From Prevotellaceae bacterium UBA2718 (lineage in GTDB: Bacteria; Bacteroidota; Bacteroidia; Bacteroidales; Bacteroidaceae): a stretch of 33,671 bases of DNA. Numbering within the stretch: position 1 is the first letter of the stretch; each line of letters starts with the position of its first letter. This document shows positions 14,107-20,763 of the stretch, piece by piece. A program made the position numbers and the translations under genes. The stretch spans positions 1 through 33,671 of the forward strand of contig DEKQ01000007.1 of the NCBI GenBank assembly GCA_002353975.1, given 5' to 3'. The notes under the pieces are model-generated. The model was given only the letters and a program-made list of their open reading frames with translations, was not told the origin of the DNA and did no database searches.

Positions 14107-15556
14107 TGTCAGTCAGTATTTGATAGATTCGTTCCATGTCAACGTGTCGGCGAACATGGTCGGCAAGCTTGTCATATTGCCCTTCCTTAAAGCTTTCGTT
14201 ATCCTCAAGGTTAAGGTTATCGTTAGGGTTAAGGTTAGGGTTAAGGTTTAGAAGGTATTCAATAACCGGCGGGTTGTCAAGGAAGCCGTGGATGTATGTG
14301 CCTATGCAGTTGCCTGACCGCAGGATGACTTTGTCCGTATCGCTGATACCCTGGTGTATCTCATAGCCCTTACACTCCTGTCCGCCGAACTCAAAGGTCA
14401 CCTGCCTGGTGGTCTTCTCGCGTGTCATCGTGGTATGGATGGGCAGCAGACCCAGTCCTGGCAGTGTGGCGATGTTGCCCTCTATGCCGTCAGGGTCGCT
14501 GACGGTTTGTCCTAACATCTGGTAGCCCCCGCAGATGCCTACGACGGTCTTTCCCTCACGGTGTGCGCGGATGATGGCTTGTGCACATCCGTTGCGGCGC
14601 AATTCTATGAGGTCTTCAGAGGTCTGTTTTGTGCCTGGCAGGATGATGATGTCTGCATGGCTTATGTCTGAGGTGTTGTTGGTATAAAAGAGATTGACGC
14701 GCGGGTCGCGCTCTAAGGTGTCAAAGTCGGTAAAGTTGCTGATGTGTCGCAGCAGGACCACCGCGATATTCAGCTTTCCCTCTGCCAGTTGTCTGCGTTT
14801 GCGCTCAAGGCTGACGCTGTCTTCTTCCTCTATGCAGATGTCCTTATAGTATGGTATGATGCCGAGCACCGGCACGCCGCATAGTTCCTCAAGCATGCTG
14901 CGCCCATCGTCAAAGAGTCGCATGTCGCCGCGAAACTTGTTGATGATGATGCCCTTGATGAGTTTCCTGTCCTCTGGTGTCTGCAGCATGATGCTTCCAT
15001 AGACGGATGCAAAGACACCGCCCCTGTCTATGTCGCCCACAAGAATGACATCGGCCTTTGCATGTCGCGCCATCGGCAAGTTCACGAGGTCTGTACTGCG
15101 AAGGTTGAGTTCGGATATACTGCCGGCACCTTCCATCACTATCGGATTATAGCGTGAGGCAAGGCGGTCAAAGGCATCGCATACCTCCTTTCTGAAATCA
15201 ACAGGAGGGGTGAGGGATGAGGGGTGAGGGTTCCAGTATTCGTAGGCATCGCGGTTGCCAATGGGCTTGCCGTGCAGCACTATCTGGCTCGTATGGTCGC
15301 TCTGGGGTTTTAGGAGCAGAGGGTTCATGTCGGTATGACATGGGATGCCGGCTGCTTCAGCCTGCACGGCCTGAGCACGCCCTATCTCCAGACCTTCGGG
15401 GGTGGCATAGCTGTTGAGTGCCATGTTCTGTGCCTTGAAAGGCGCAGGCATATAGCCGTCCTGACTGAAGATGCGGCAGAAGGCTGTGGCGACAATACTC
15501 TTGCCGACATCGCTGCCCGTTCCGGCAAACATGATTGGATGAAGAACATTTTTCAT
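14099..15556 (-). CDS. cbiP: Cobyric acid synthase (glutamine-hydrolysing)
   Basis: 485 residues, amidates cobyrinate a,c-diamide at b, d, e and g using ATP and glutamine. The N-terminal part is dethiobiotin-synthetase-like with P-loop MFAGTGSDVGKS near residue 15; the C-terminal glutaminase has nucleophile Cys342 in VVGICGGYQMLG and a later His in KGYEIHQG. ATG 15556 (MKNVLHP) is chosen over an in-frame ATG at 15577, whose extra residues (MVNGQWS) are repeat sequence. Two in-frame repeat insertions are seen: a PHPSSLTP peptide (DNA 15204-15230) where relatives have an unrelated loop, and an Asn-Leu-Pro-rich run near the C-terminus (DNA 14206-14250). Motifs are intact, so activity is expected. 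Confidence 0.93.
   Translation of the reverse strand: MKNVLHPIMFAGTGSDVGKSIVATAFCRIFSQDGYMPAPFKAQNMALNSYATPEGLEIGRAQAVQAEAAGIPCHTDMNPLLLKPQSDHTSQIVLHGKPIGNRDAYEYWNPHPSSLTPPVDFRKEVCDAFDRLASRYNPIVMEGAGSISELNLRSTDLVNLPMARHAKADVILVGDIDRGGVFASVYGSIMLQTPEDRKLIKGIIINKFRGDMRLFDDGRSMLEELCGVPVLGIIPYYKDICIEEEDSVSLERKRRQLAEGKLNIAVVLLRHISNFTDFDTLERDPRVNLFYTNNTSDISHADIIILPGTKQTSEDLIELRRNGCAQAIIRAHREGKTVVGICGGYQMLGQTVSDPDGIEGNIATLPGLGLLPIHTTMTREKTTRQVTFEFGGQECKGYEIHQGISDTDKVILRSGNCIGTYIHGFLDNPPVIEYLLNLNPNLNPNDNLNLEDNESFKEGQYDKLADHVRRHVDMERIYQILTDND
14206..14250 (-). repeat. GGTTAA/GGTTAG hexamer run inside cbiP (telomere-like motif)
   Basis: The plus strand reads AAGGTTAAGGTTATCGTTAG followed by further GGTTAAGGTTAGGG hexamers. 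Translated on the minus strand it gives an alternating LNLNPNLNPNDNLNL peptide close to the glutaminase C-terminus. It is a low-complexity insertion of a multiple of three that preserves the frame. Confidence 0.85.
15204..15230. repeat. GGGTGAGGGATGAGG array inside cbiP
   Basis: G-rich microrepeat on the plus strand, encoding NPHPSSLTPP on the minus strand. The same kind of array at 13714-13740 in cobD is read in the same frame to give PHPSSLIP. Shorter relatives are at 13055-13073 and 15679-15698. Confidence 0.8.
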
Positions 15557-15698
15557 TGACCATTGACCATTGACCATTTACAATTTTGATGCTGTTGCTA
15601 TTGTCCCCTCTTCCTCTCCTACAAGGGAGGGCCGGGGTGGAACTTTAATTTTGAATTTTGAATTCTTAATTTTTAATTCCTCACCCCTCACCCTGCCC
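15554..15698. repeat. Mosaic of four repeat types between cbiP and the adenosyltransferase gene
   Basis: The 124-bp gap and its edges contain, in order, a TTGACCA tandem (15554-15587), a C/G-rich block around CTCCTACAAGGGAGGGC (15605-15640) with a small inverted repeat CTCC/GGAG, an AT-rich TTGAATTTTGAATT tract (15643-15679) and a CCTCACCCCTCACCC block (15679-15698). The last one supplies the final codons GQGEG and the TGA stop of the adenosyltransferase. No promoter was recognised. Confidence 0.75.
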
Positions 15699-16142
15699 TA
15701 AGACAAAGAGATAGTCCGACAGTCGGTTTATCATTTTGAGGATGCTTGCATCAAGCGGATAAAGACTATGCACTGCCCACAGGCGGCGCTCAGCGGTCCG
15801 GCATTGTGCCCGTACCACATGTATTATTCCATGAGGCACTACAAAGCCTGTTGACACACCGACGGCATCTATGGCGTGCTCCATTCGCACGGTGAGTTCG
15901 TCACAATGCAGTGGACGCGGATTTTCCTTACCGCCGGGAGTCGCCACATGACTCATTACCACCATCAGTTCGCGCTGTATGTCATCCAGAAGCGGACTCC
16001 TTTCCGCAATCAGTCCTATCAGCGAGTTGAGCATGTCAATCTCTCCGTTTGCCTCAATGCGCGGATCGTTCTTGCTGACTCGAACACCATTGCGAAGGCT
16101 GGTCTCGCCGCTGTCGCCTGTCTTTGTGTAAATATGTTTCAT
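15681..16142 (-). CDS. pduO: ATP:cob(I)alamin/corrinoid adenosyltransferase, PduO type
   Basis: 153 residues. N-terminal MKHIYTKTGDSGETSL and RVSKNDPRIEANGEID, then a CRTAERR helix, are the ATP- and corrinoid-binding signatures of PduO-type trimers. It transfers the 5'-deoxyadenosyl group to cob(I)yrinate diamide or cobinamide. It is shorter than many PduO proteins (commonly around 180-190), and the usual PGG turn before the CRTAERR helix is here VVPHG. The C-terminus (LGQGEG) and stop come from a G-rich repeat, so an original tail may have been replaced. The start overlaps the CbiA C-terminal ORF by 4 bases. Confidence 0.87.
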   Translation of the reverse strand: MKHIYTKTGDSGETSLRNGVRVSKNDPRIEANGEIDMLNSLIGLIAERSPLLDDIQRELMVVMSHVATPGGKENPRPLHCDELTVRMEHAIDAVGVSTGFVVPHGIIHVVRAQCRTAERRLWAVHSLYPLDASILKMINRLSDYLFVLGQGEG

Positions 16143-16696
16143 AGGTTGTAGAGGTGCGTATAGCTTGCCAGGACATTCTTGTGTCTGAGGACGGGTGTAT
16201 TGACCGGTTCGCCTTTGGCATTAAAGACCTGCACGACGGACGTCGGAGTCTCCCCGAGGAACTGCGTGTAGTGGAACTCATGTCCGCGATACTCCCTGCC
16301 ATCGAGCATAAAACGGCGATAGCCTAACGAGAGTTTGCGGTCGGACGTTCGTGCCGTTATGCTATATGGCAGCACATTGCACATTGGGAACTCATCCTCG
16401 TCGGTAACGATACTCTGGCAGAGATACATCATTCCGCCGCACTCGGCCACAATCTGGCCTCCCTGTTCGGCAAATGCCTTGACGGCCTTTCTACATGCCT
16501 CGTTAGCCGCCAAGGCTTCCAGATGCTTTTCGGGATAGCCGCCGGGCAGATAGAGCAGGCCGATGCCGCTCAGGTCAGGCACATCCCGTTCGGGATTAAA
16601 GAAGGTGACATCGCCCAGACGGTCTATCGTCTCTTGATAAAGAAACGAGAACGACTCGCGGCTGCGCGCTATCAGAGTCTTAACAGATGTTCCCAT
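16139..16696 (-). CDS. cbiA: Cobyrinate a,c-diamide synthase, C-terminal glutaminase part (split CbiA)
   Basis: 185 residues matching only the glutaminase half of CbiA: the IARSRESFSFLYQETIDRL start strand, GLLYLPGGYPEKHLEAL, nucleophile Cys86 in VAECGGMMYL, and HEFHYTQF with the catalytic-type His. Its ATG at 16696 lies inside the 3' end of the N-terminal ORF in the -1 frame, overlapping by 25 bases. Either a single-base frameshift broke one gene, or two coupled ORFs make a two-subunit enzyme. The split falls at the domain boundary and both halves keep their key residues. The combined length (about 400) is a little short of a normal CbiA, with little interdomain linker. Confidence 0.88.
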   Translation of the reverse strand: MGTSVKTLIARSRESFSFLYQETIDRLGDVTFFNPERDVPDLSGIGLLYLPGGYPEKHLEALAANEACRKAVKAFAEQGGQIVAECGGMMYLCQSIVTDEDEFPMCNVLPYSITARTSDRKLSLGYRRFMLDGREYRGHEFHYTQFLGETPTSVVQVFNAKGEPVNTPVLRHKNVLASYTHLYNL

Positions 16697-17322
16697 GCCA
16701 CATGTTCCTCCATTTGACTGATAAGTTTACCATCGTCAGGCAGCTCCGAGAAGTCCAGCCCCAGATAGCGTGAGCCTTGTTCAAGGTATGCATCCTTGGG
16801 CAGATAGCCCAGACACTCCACATCCAGCTCCTCACAAATCTCACGCAGGATCCTGAAGTGCTTGTCCGACCCTACTCTGTTGAAAATCACGCCGGCTATG
16901 CGTATATCGTTCCTGAAGCTGATGAAGCCGGACAGCAACGCTGCCATTGAGTAGGCAGCACTCTTTGCATCCACCACCAGCACTACGGGTATTCCGAGTT
17001 CACGTGCTATCTCGTAGGACGAACCGCGTTCCCTGTCGTAACCGTCAAAGAGCCCCATCATGCCTTCTACGATACACATGTCGGCATCTGCCCCATAATG
17101 GGCAAACAGTTCCCGCACATGTCCGGGCGAAGCCATGAAGGTGTCGAGGTTGATGCTCGGACGCCCGCATACGGCTTCGTGGAACTTTGTGTCGATATAG
17201 TCAGGCCCGCACTTGAACGGCTGTACGCTATATCCTTTTTTTACGAGCAAACCCATCAGCCCCCGGGCAACCGTTGTCTTGCCCGAGCCGCTGGTGGGTG
17301 CTGCTATCATGACTGCTGCCAT
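16672..17322 (-). CDS. cbiA: Cobyrinate a,c-diamide synthase, N-terminal ATP-dependent part (split CbiA)
   Basis: 216 residues with the P-loop APTSGSGKTTVARGLM at about residues 8-23, KCGPDYIDTKFHE, and VEGMMGLFDG, which are the synthetase-domain signatures of CbiA/CobB. It ends LLRL followed by TGA just where the glutaminase domain should begin; that domain continues in the -1 frame from 16696. No canonical slippery heptamer is seen at the junction (the zero-frame codons are CTG TTA AGA CTC TGA). A 131-bp gap holding a long hairpin separates it from the upstream chelatase gene. Confidence 0.88.
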   Translation of the reverse strand: MAAVMIAAPTSGSGKTTVARGLMGLLVKKGYSVQPFKCGPDYIDTKFHEAVCGRPSINLDTFMASPGHVRELFAHYGADADMCIVEGMMGLFDGYDRERGSSYEIARELGIPVVLVVDAKSAAYSMAALLSGFISFRNDIRIAGVIFNRVGSDKHFRILREICEELDVECLGYLPKDAYLEQGSRYLGLDFSELPDDGKLISQMEEHVAWEHLLRL

Positions 17323-17330
17323 TTTTTTTT

Positions 17331-17446
17331 AGTTAAGTAGTTAAGGAGATAAGACAATACAAAGAACTACAGTAACGATACTTGACAATTAGTGGCAAAC
17401 AGCCATACTATTGTCTTAACATCTTAACTCCTTAACTTCTTAACTC
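17331..17446. repeat. Long imperfect inverted repeat in the operon gap before cbiA
   Basis: An outer 18-bp arm (17331-17348) pairs with 17429-17446 at 17 of 18 positions; an inner arm TAAGACAATA (17350-17359) pairs perfectly with 17409-17418; about 49 bases are left in the loop. The right arm is built from TTAACTCC/TTAACTTC units. The minus-strand transcript would fold here between the chelatase and CbiA coding regions. No T-run follows on that strand, so it is not an ordinary terminator; mRNA processing or stabilisation is possible. Confidence 0.7.
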
Positions 17447-17453
17447 CTAATTA

Positions 17454-18596
17454 TTATTCTTCCGGATACATGCTGTGGTAAGCATCTTCAAGGAACTGAG
17501 CCTCCTTGGTATGGTTGATCCATACATTCAGGATGCCGCGATGCTCCAGCAGGCCTTGTGGATGATTGCCTGCCTTTACAACGATGGGATTAAAGCCGTT
17601 GTGGCCGAAGAACTCAAACCAGCTGTTCTCCTCTGACTCCTCATCCTCTGCGTTCCAATACTCATCGCCCTCGCCGGCCATGTCATTGTGAGCGTGGTCA
17701 CCGGCAATAGACATCAGGGCGTGCAGGTAGAGCTTGCCGCTGCTGATGCCTTGTGCGTTCATGCGTGCCAGCACGTCCTGCTTGTAGTTGCCAGGCATAT
17801 CAACGGTACCTACGAGGTAGTTCTTGCTATAGGTTTGCAGAGCCTGCTCAAGCTGAGTGTAGCGAACATTGGCCTTGAAGGTGTCATAGTTGTCGGGGTT
17901 GCCATGACCCATGAATGCTACAACGCCCTGAGCGGCTTCAGCCTTGCAAATCTCGTTAAGCTCGTAGGCAACCTTTGGAACGTCAACATCCGGGTCGCTG
18001 AGCAGAGGCATACCGAGGAAGATGGCCTCGTCTTCCTGCAGCTTTGCAAGGTAATCGTCGTCAAGATGTGCGTCCTTGAGATAACCGTTGTTCATGAACT
18101 TCTTCACGCTTGCTACCACAGCAGCAAACTCCTCGCCCGGGATGACCTGCAGGGACTGCACATAGATCTTGCTGTACTTAGCCGCACCGATGGCGTGAAG
18201 CAGGTAGCGAGGCTCATAGTAGTCACGCTTTACGATGTTGCCGGCATCGTCGGTATTCTCACCTACGCTTGCACGATTGATGCAGATGTCGCTCGAGAAG
18301 CTCATATAGACGTCGGCCTCGGGGAATGCCTGCTCGTAGGCAGCCTTTGTGGCGTCAAAGGCCAGGAAGGCATTGTTCCAGGTGGAGCCGAATGCTACCA
18401 GCAGGACTGCTACGTTCTTGCCTGATTTCCTCTTCTGGTCGGCTACCATCTTGTCGTTTACCGTGTACTCTGACACGATGTTCTCTACAATCTGGCTGTC
18501 GGTGTTGCTGTCATTGTCGTCATCACCGCATGAGACAAACATTGGTGCTACCAGGGCTGACATCATGGTAGCGATAATAAATGATTTAATCTTCAT
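17454..18596 (-). CDS. Lipoprotein cobaltochelatase-like protein (CbiK family, exported)
   Basis: 380 residues. A lipoprotein signal ends at Cys23 (FVSC), followed by GDDDND, an Asp-rich tract like the Bacteroidetes surface-export signal. The mature part is CbiK-like: VLLVAFGSTWNNAF, His231 in AFMGHGNPDNY, VGTVDMPGNY, and His301/His303 in SIAGDHAHNDMAG. The two His-containing motifs correspond to the active-site histidines of class II chelatases. Cytoplasmic CbiK inserts cobalt into sirohydrochlorin, but export makes that role doubtful. A surface CbiK-like lipoprotein (IhtB/FetB) beside a TonB receptor is known in Porphyromonas heme uptake. Here the gene follows two TonB receptors under a B12 riboswitch, so corrinoid or tetrapyrrole capture or metal exchange at the cell surface is the likelier inference. 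Confidence 0.85.
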   Translation of the reverse strand: MKIKSFIIATMMSALVAPMFVSCGDDDNDSNTDSQIVENIVSEYTVNDKMVADQKRKSGKNVAVLLVAFGSTWNNAFLAFDATKAAYEQAFPEADVYMSFSSDICINRASVGENTDDAGNIVKRDYYEPRYLLHAIGAAKYSKIYVQSLQVIPGEEFAAVVASVKKFMNNGYLKDAHLDDDYLAKLQEDEAIFLGMPLLSDPDVDVPKVAYELNEICKAEAAQGVVAFMGHGNPDNYDTFKANVRYTQLEQALQTYSKNYLVGTVDMPGNYKQDVLARMNAQGISSGKLYLHALMSIAGDHAHNDMAGEGDEYWNAEDEESEENSWFEFFGHNGFNPIVVKAGNHPQGLLEHRGILNVWINHTKEAQFLEDAYHSMYPEE

Positions 18597-20763
18597 TGCT
18601 GTTAAAGTTTTGTTTGGTTGAAATGATATTGTTCTTAACTCTTTTTCCGTAATTGAACTTTATGCCAAAGGTGCCATATACCGTTGTTCCCGGCGTGTTG
18701 TTGCCCAAATGATAGGGATGCATGGTGCGGTCAACGTAATTGAAGATATTATCCACCCCCAGCTCCACTCTGTATGTCAGTATCCTGTCGCGCCTGCCTA
18801 AGTCGTGCGTCGTGTTTATCCTCCATATCTGGAATGCCTTACCATTCCTGTTGTTCTGATAGAGGCGTGTGCTGCTGCCACGCGTCGAGAGGTTGATGCC
18901 GAGCTTGTAGAGAGGACTGAACGTATGGCTGTACATGGCCGATGCGCTCCACTTGTGATGCGCCGTGCCGTCGATGGTTACCGAAATCATCCTGTCCTTC
19001 TCTGCGTCATACAGATGCGCTTCCGTATTAAGCCAACTGTATGCACCCGTCAGCGTGAGGTCCTTGATGACCTGATATGAAAGCGTGACATCGACTCCAT
19101 ACGTGCGGGCATCGTCCATATTCTTATACATGCGGGCCTGCACACCCGTGCTGCCGTCGCCGAGATAGGCGGTGGTGATGCCGGCTGGAATCTCGCCCAC
19201 GGGGACATTAACCAGTGCTATCATGTTGTCGAGCTTGTTCAGATAGCCGCTGACGGCAACCGTAAACTTCTCTCCGCGATACTCCGCGCTGGTCGAGAGG
19301 TAGTTACTTGTCTGCGGATTAAGCCCCGTATTGCCTATGTTGAAGAACGTGCTGCTGCCCATAACGTGCAGGTAGCGGTAGTGCAGCTCCTTGACGGTCG
19401 GTGTCTTGAAGCCCTGGCTCCACCCTAAACGGAACCGGAAGTCGCCGACGGAGAACATTGCACTCACCTTGGGCGTAATCCTGACTCCGAAGTTCTGATT
19501 GCGCACCAGCCTAAGGCCGGCGGTGAGGTTGAACCACTCCAGTTTGTCAAACTCATCCTGCACATACAGGGATCCGGTCCAGTCGCTTGCAGAGCCTGTC
19601 TGCGTTCTGTCGGGGGCATTCAGGTAGTCGTAGCGGTATTCAGCCCCTGCATGGAGGGTGTTAGCCTGCGGCAGATAGAAAATGCCCTTCAGCTGGGCCA
19701 TGAGCCGTTGCTGGTCGCTCTGCAGCTTCCTCTGTCCGGGCAGATAGGGAACGGAATACCACTCGCCGTCAAGGTCGCCGTACTCCTCTCCTTTCAGCAG
19801 CATGTACTCATACGTGTGGGCCGTATAGTTGTAGGAATAGGCATGTTTGTTCCAATCCACGTCGAGCGAGAGGCTGTTCTTCCTTGCTTCACCGAAGTCC
19901 CATTTGCCTCCTGCGGATGCCGAGGCATTGTTGTAGTGCAGGTCATACGTATATACATCGCAACTGGGATGATTGCCGTTCCTTGGGCGATAGATATCCT
20001 TGATGTAGTAAGAACCGTCGGCATAGAACTCAAGATGCGGCATTGGCCGATACGTCAGGTGTTCTGCAATCTGCCAGTTGCGAAACTCGTTCACGGTCTT
20101 ATTCTTGCTGTCGGTCAGCACCATGCCCTCAGCAAACTCCTCCGATGTGTTCTGCCATCCGTCGTTGCGCTGCAGCTGGAAGTTCGTCTGGCTGCCGAAC
20201 TTGCCGATGTTGAAGGCAAGCGTGTTGTGCTGGCGAAGGTCGTTGTGCATGCCGTATCGTGTGCTGTTGTCTGCATAGACACCGGCTTCAGGATGCTTCT
20301 TCGTGATGATATTGATGACTCCCGCCATTGCATCGCTGCCATACAGGGCACTCTGCGCACCTTTCACTATCTCGATGCGCTCGATGTTCTGGGGGTCTAT
20401 CAGTCCGAGGTCGTTCTCGCCTCCCACATCGCCATGTATGCGCTTGCCGTCTATGAGTATCAGGATATAGCTGTTGCCAAGGCCGCCCAGCTGCATCTGG
20501 CTGCCCATGTCACCCTCGTTGAAGGCAAAGGAGGCCGTCAGCGAACCGAGGATTTCCTCTATGCTCTTACCACCAAAGCTGTCCAGCATCTTGCGGCTGA
20601 TGACCTCCGTCTGCATTGGCACGTCCTTCAGCGTATGCTGAGTGCCGGTAGCCGTGACGACAACCTCCTGCAGCTGCAGCTCTTTCTCCTTGCTTTGTCC
20701 AAACATGAGTAACGGGAGGCAAAGTATAATATATAATAAGGTGTAACGCAAAGTATTTATCAA
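18586..20763 (-). CDS. TonB-dependent outer-membrane receptor, second of pair (BtuB-like by context)
   Basis: 725 residues. Signal peptide MINTLRYTLLYIILCLPLLMFG, then a TonB-box-like ELQLQEVVVTATGTQ, plug domain to about residue 155 (ILILIDGKRIHGDVGG, ERIEIVKGAQSALYGSDAMA), then a 22-strand-type barrel with SQGFKTPTVKELHYRY and NTGLNPQTSNY motifs. It starts at the ATGA overlap with the first receptor and overlaps the chelatase gene by 11 bases, extending past the usual C-terminal barrel strand (FGIKFNYGK) by about 15 residues. The three genes must be translated together. Ligand assigned from the riboswitch: a corrinoid, or a tetrapyrrole handled by the chelatase. Confidence 0.88.
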   Translation of the reverse strand: MINTLRYTLLYIILCLPLLMFGQSKEKELQLQEVVVTATGTQHTLKDVPMQTEVISRKMLDSFGGKSIEEILGSLTASFAFNEGDMGSQMQLGGLGNSYILILIDGKRIHGDVGGENDLGLIDPQNIERIEIVKGAQSALYGSDAMAGVINIITKKHPEAGVYADNSTRYGMHNDLRQHNTLAFNIGKFGSQTNFQLQRNDGWQNTSEEFAEGMVLTDSKNKTVNEFRNWQIAEHLTYRPMPHLEFYADGSYYIKDIYRPRNGNHPSCDVYTYDLHYNNASASAGGKWDFGEARKNSLSLDVDWNKHAYSYNYTAHTYEYMLLKGEEYGDLDGEWYSVPYLPGQRKLQSDQQRLMAQLKGIFYLPQANTLHAGAEYRYDYLNAPDRTQTGSASDWTGSLYVQDEFDKLEWFNLTAGLRLVRNQNFGVRITPKVSAMFSVGDFRFRLGWSQGFKTPTVKELHYRYLHVMGSSTFFNIGNTGLNPQTSNYLSTSAEYRGEKFTVAVSGYLNKLDNMIALVNVPVGEIPAGITTAYLGDGSTGVQARMYKNMDDARTYGVDVTLSYQVIKDLTLTGAYSWLNTEAHLYDAEKDRMISVTIDGTAHHKWSASAMYSHTFSPLYKLGINLSTRGSSTRLYQNNRNGKAFQIWRINTTHDLGRRDRILTYRVELGVDNIFNYVDRTMHPYHLGNNTPGTTVYGTFGIKFNYGKRVKNNIISTKQNFNSNED

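Noticed and set aside
14206..14250. A real telomere or chromosome end (TTAGGG-like units)
   Set aside because: The run is only about 45 bases, internal to a conserved gene and flanked by normal operon sequence; it is a low-complexity repeat.
16672..16696. Programmed -1 frameshift joining the CbiA halves
   Set aside because: The overlap has no X-XXY-YYZ slippery heptamer in the zero frame and I saw no strong downstream stem at the right distance; coupled initiation at the ATG, or a plain indel, is simpler.
17454..18596. Ordinary cytoplasmic sirohydrochlorin cobaltochelatase
   Set aside because: The lipoprotein signal with lipid Cys23 and the following Asp-rich tract indicate export, so the standard biosynthetic role is not the first choice, although the fold is the same.
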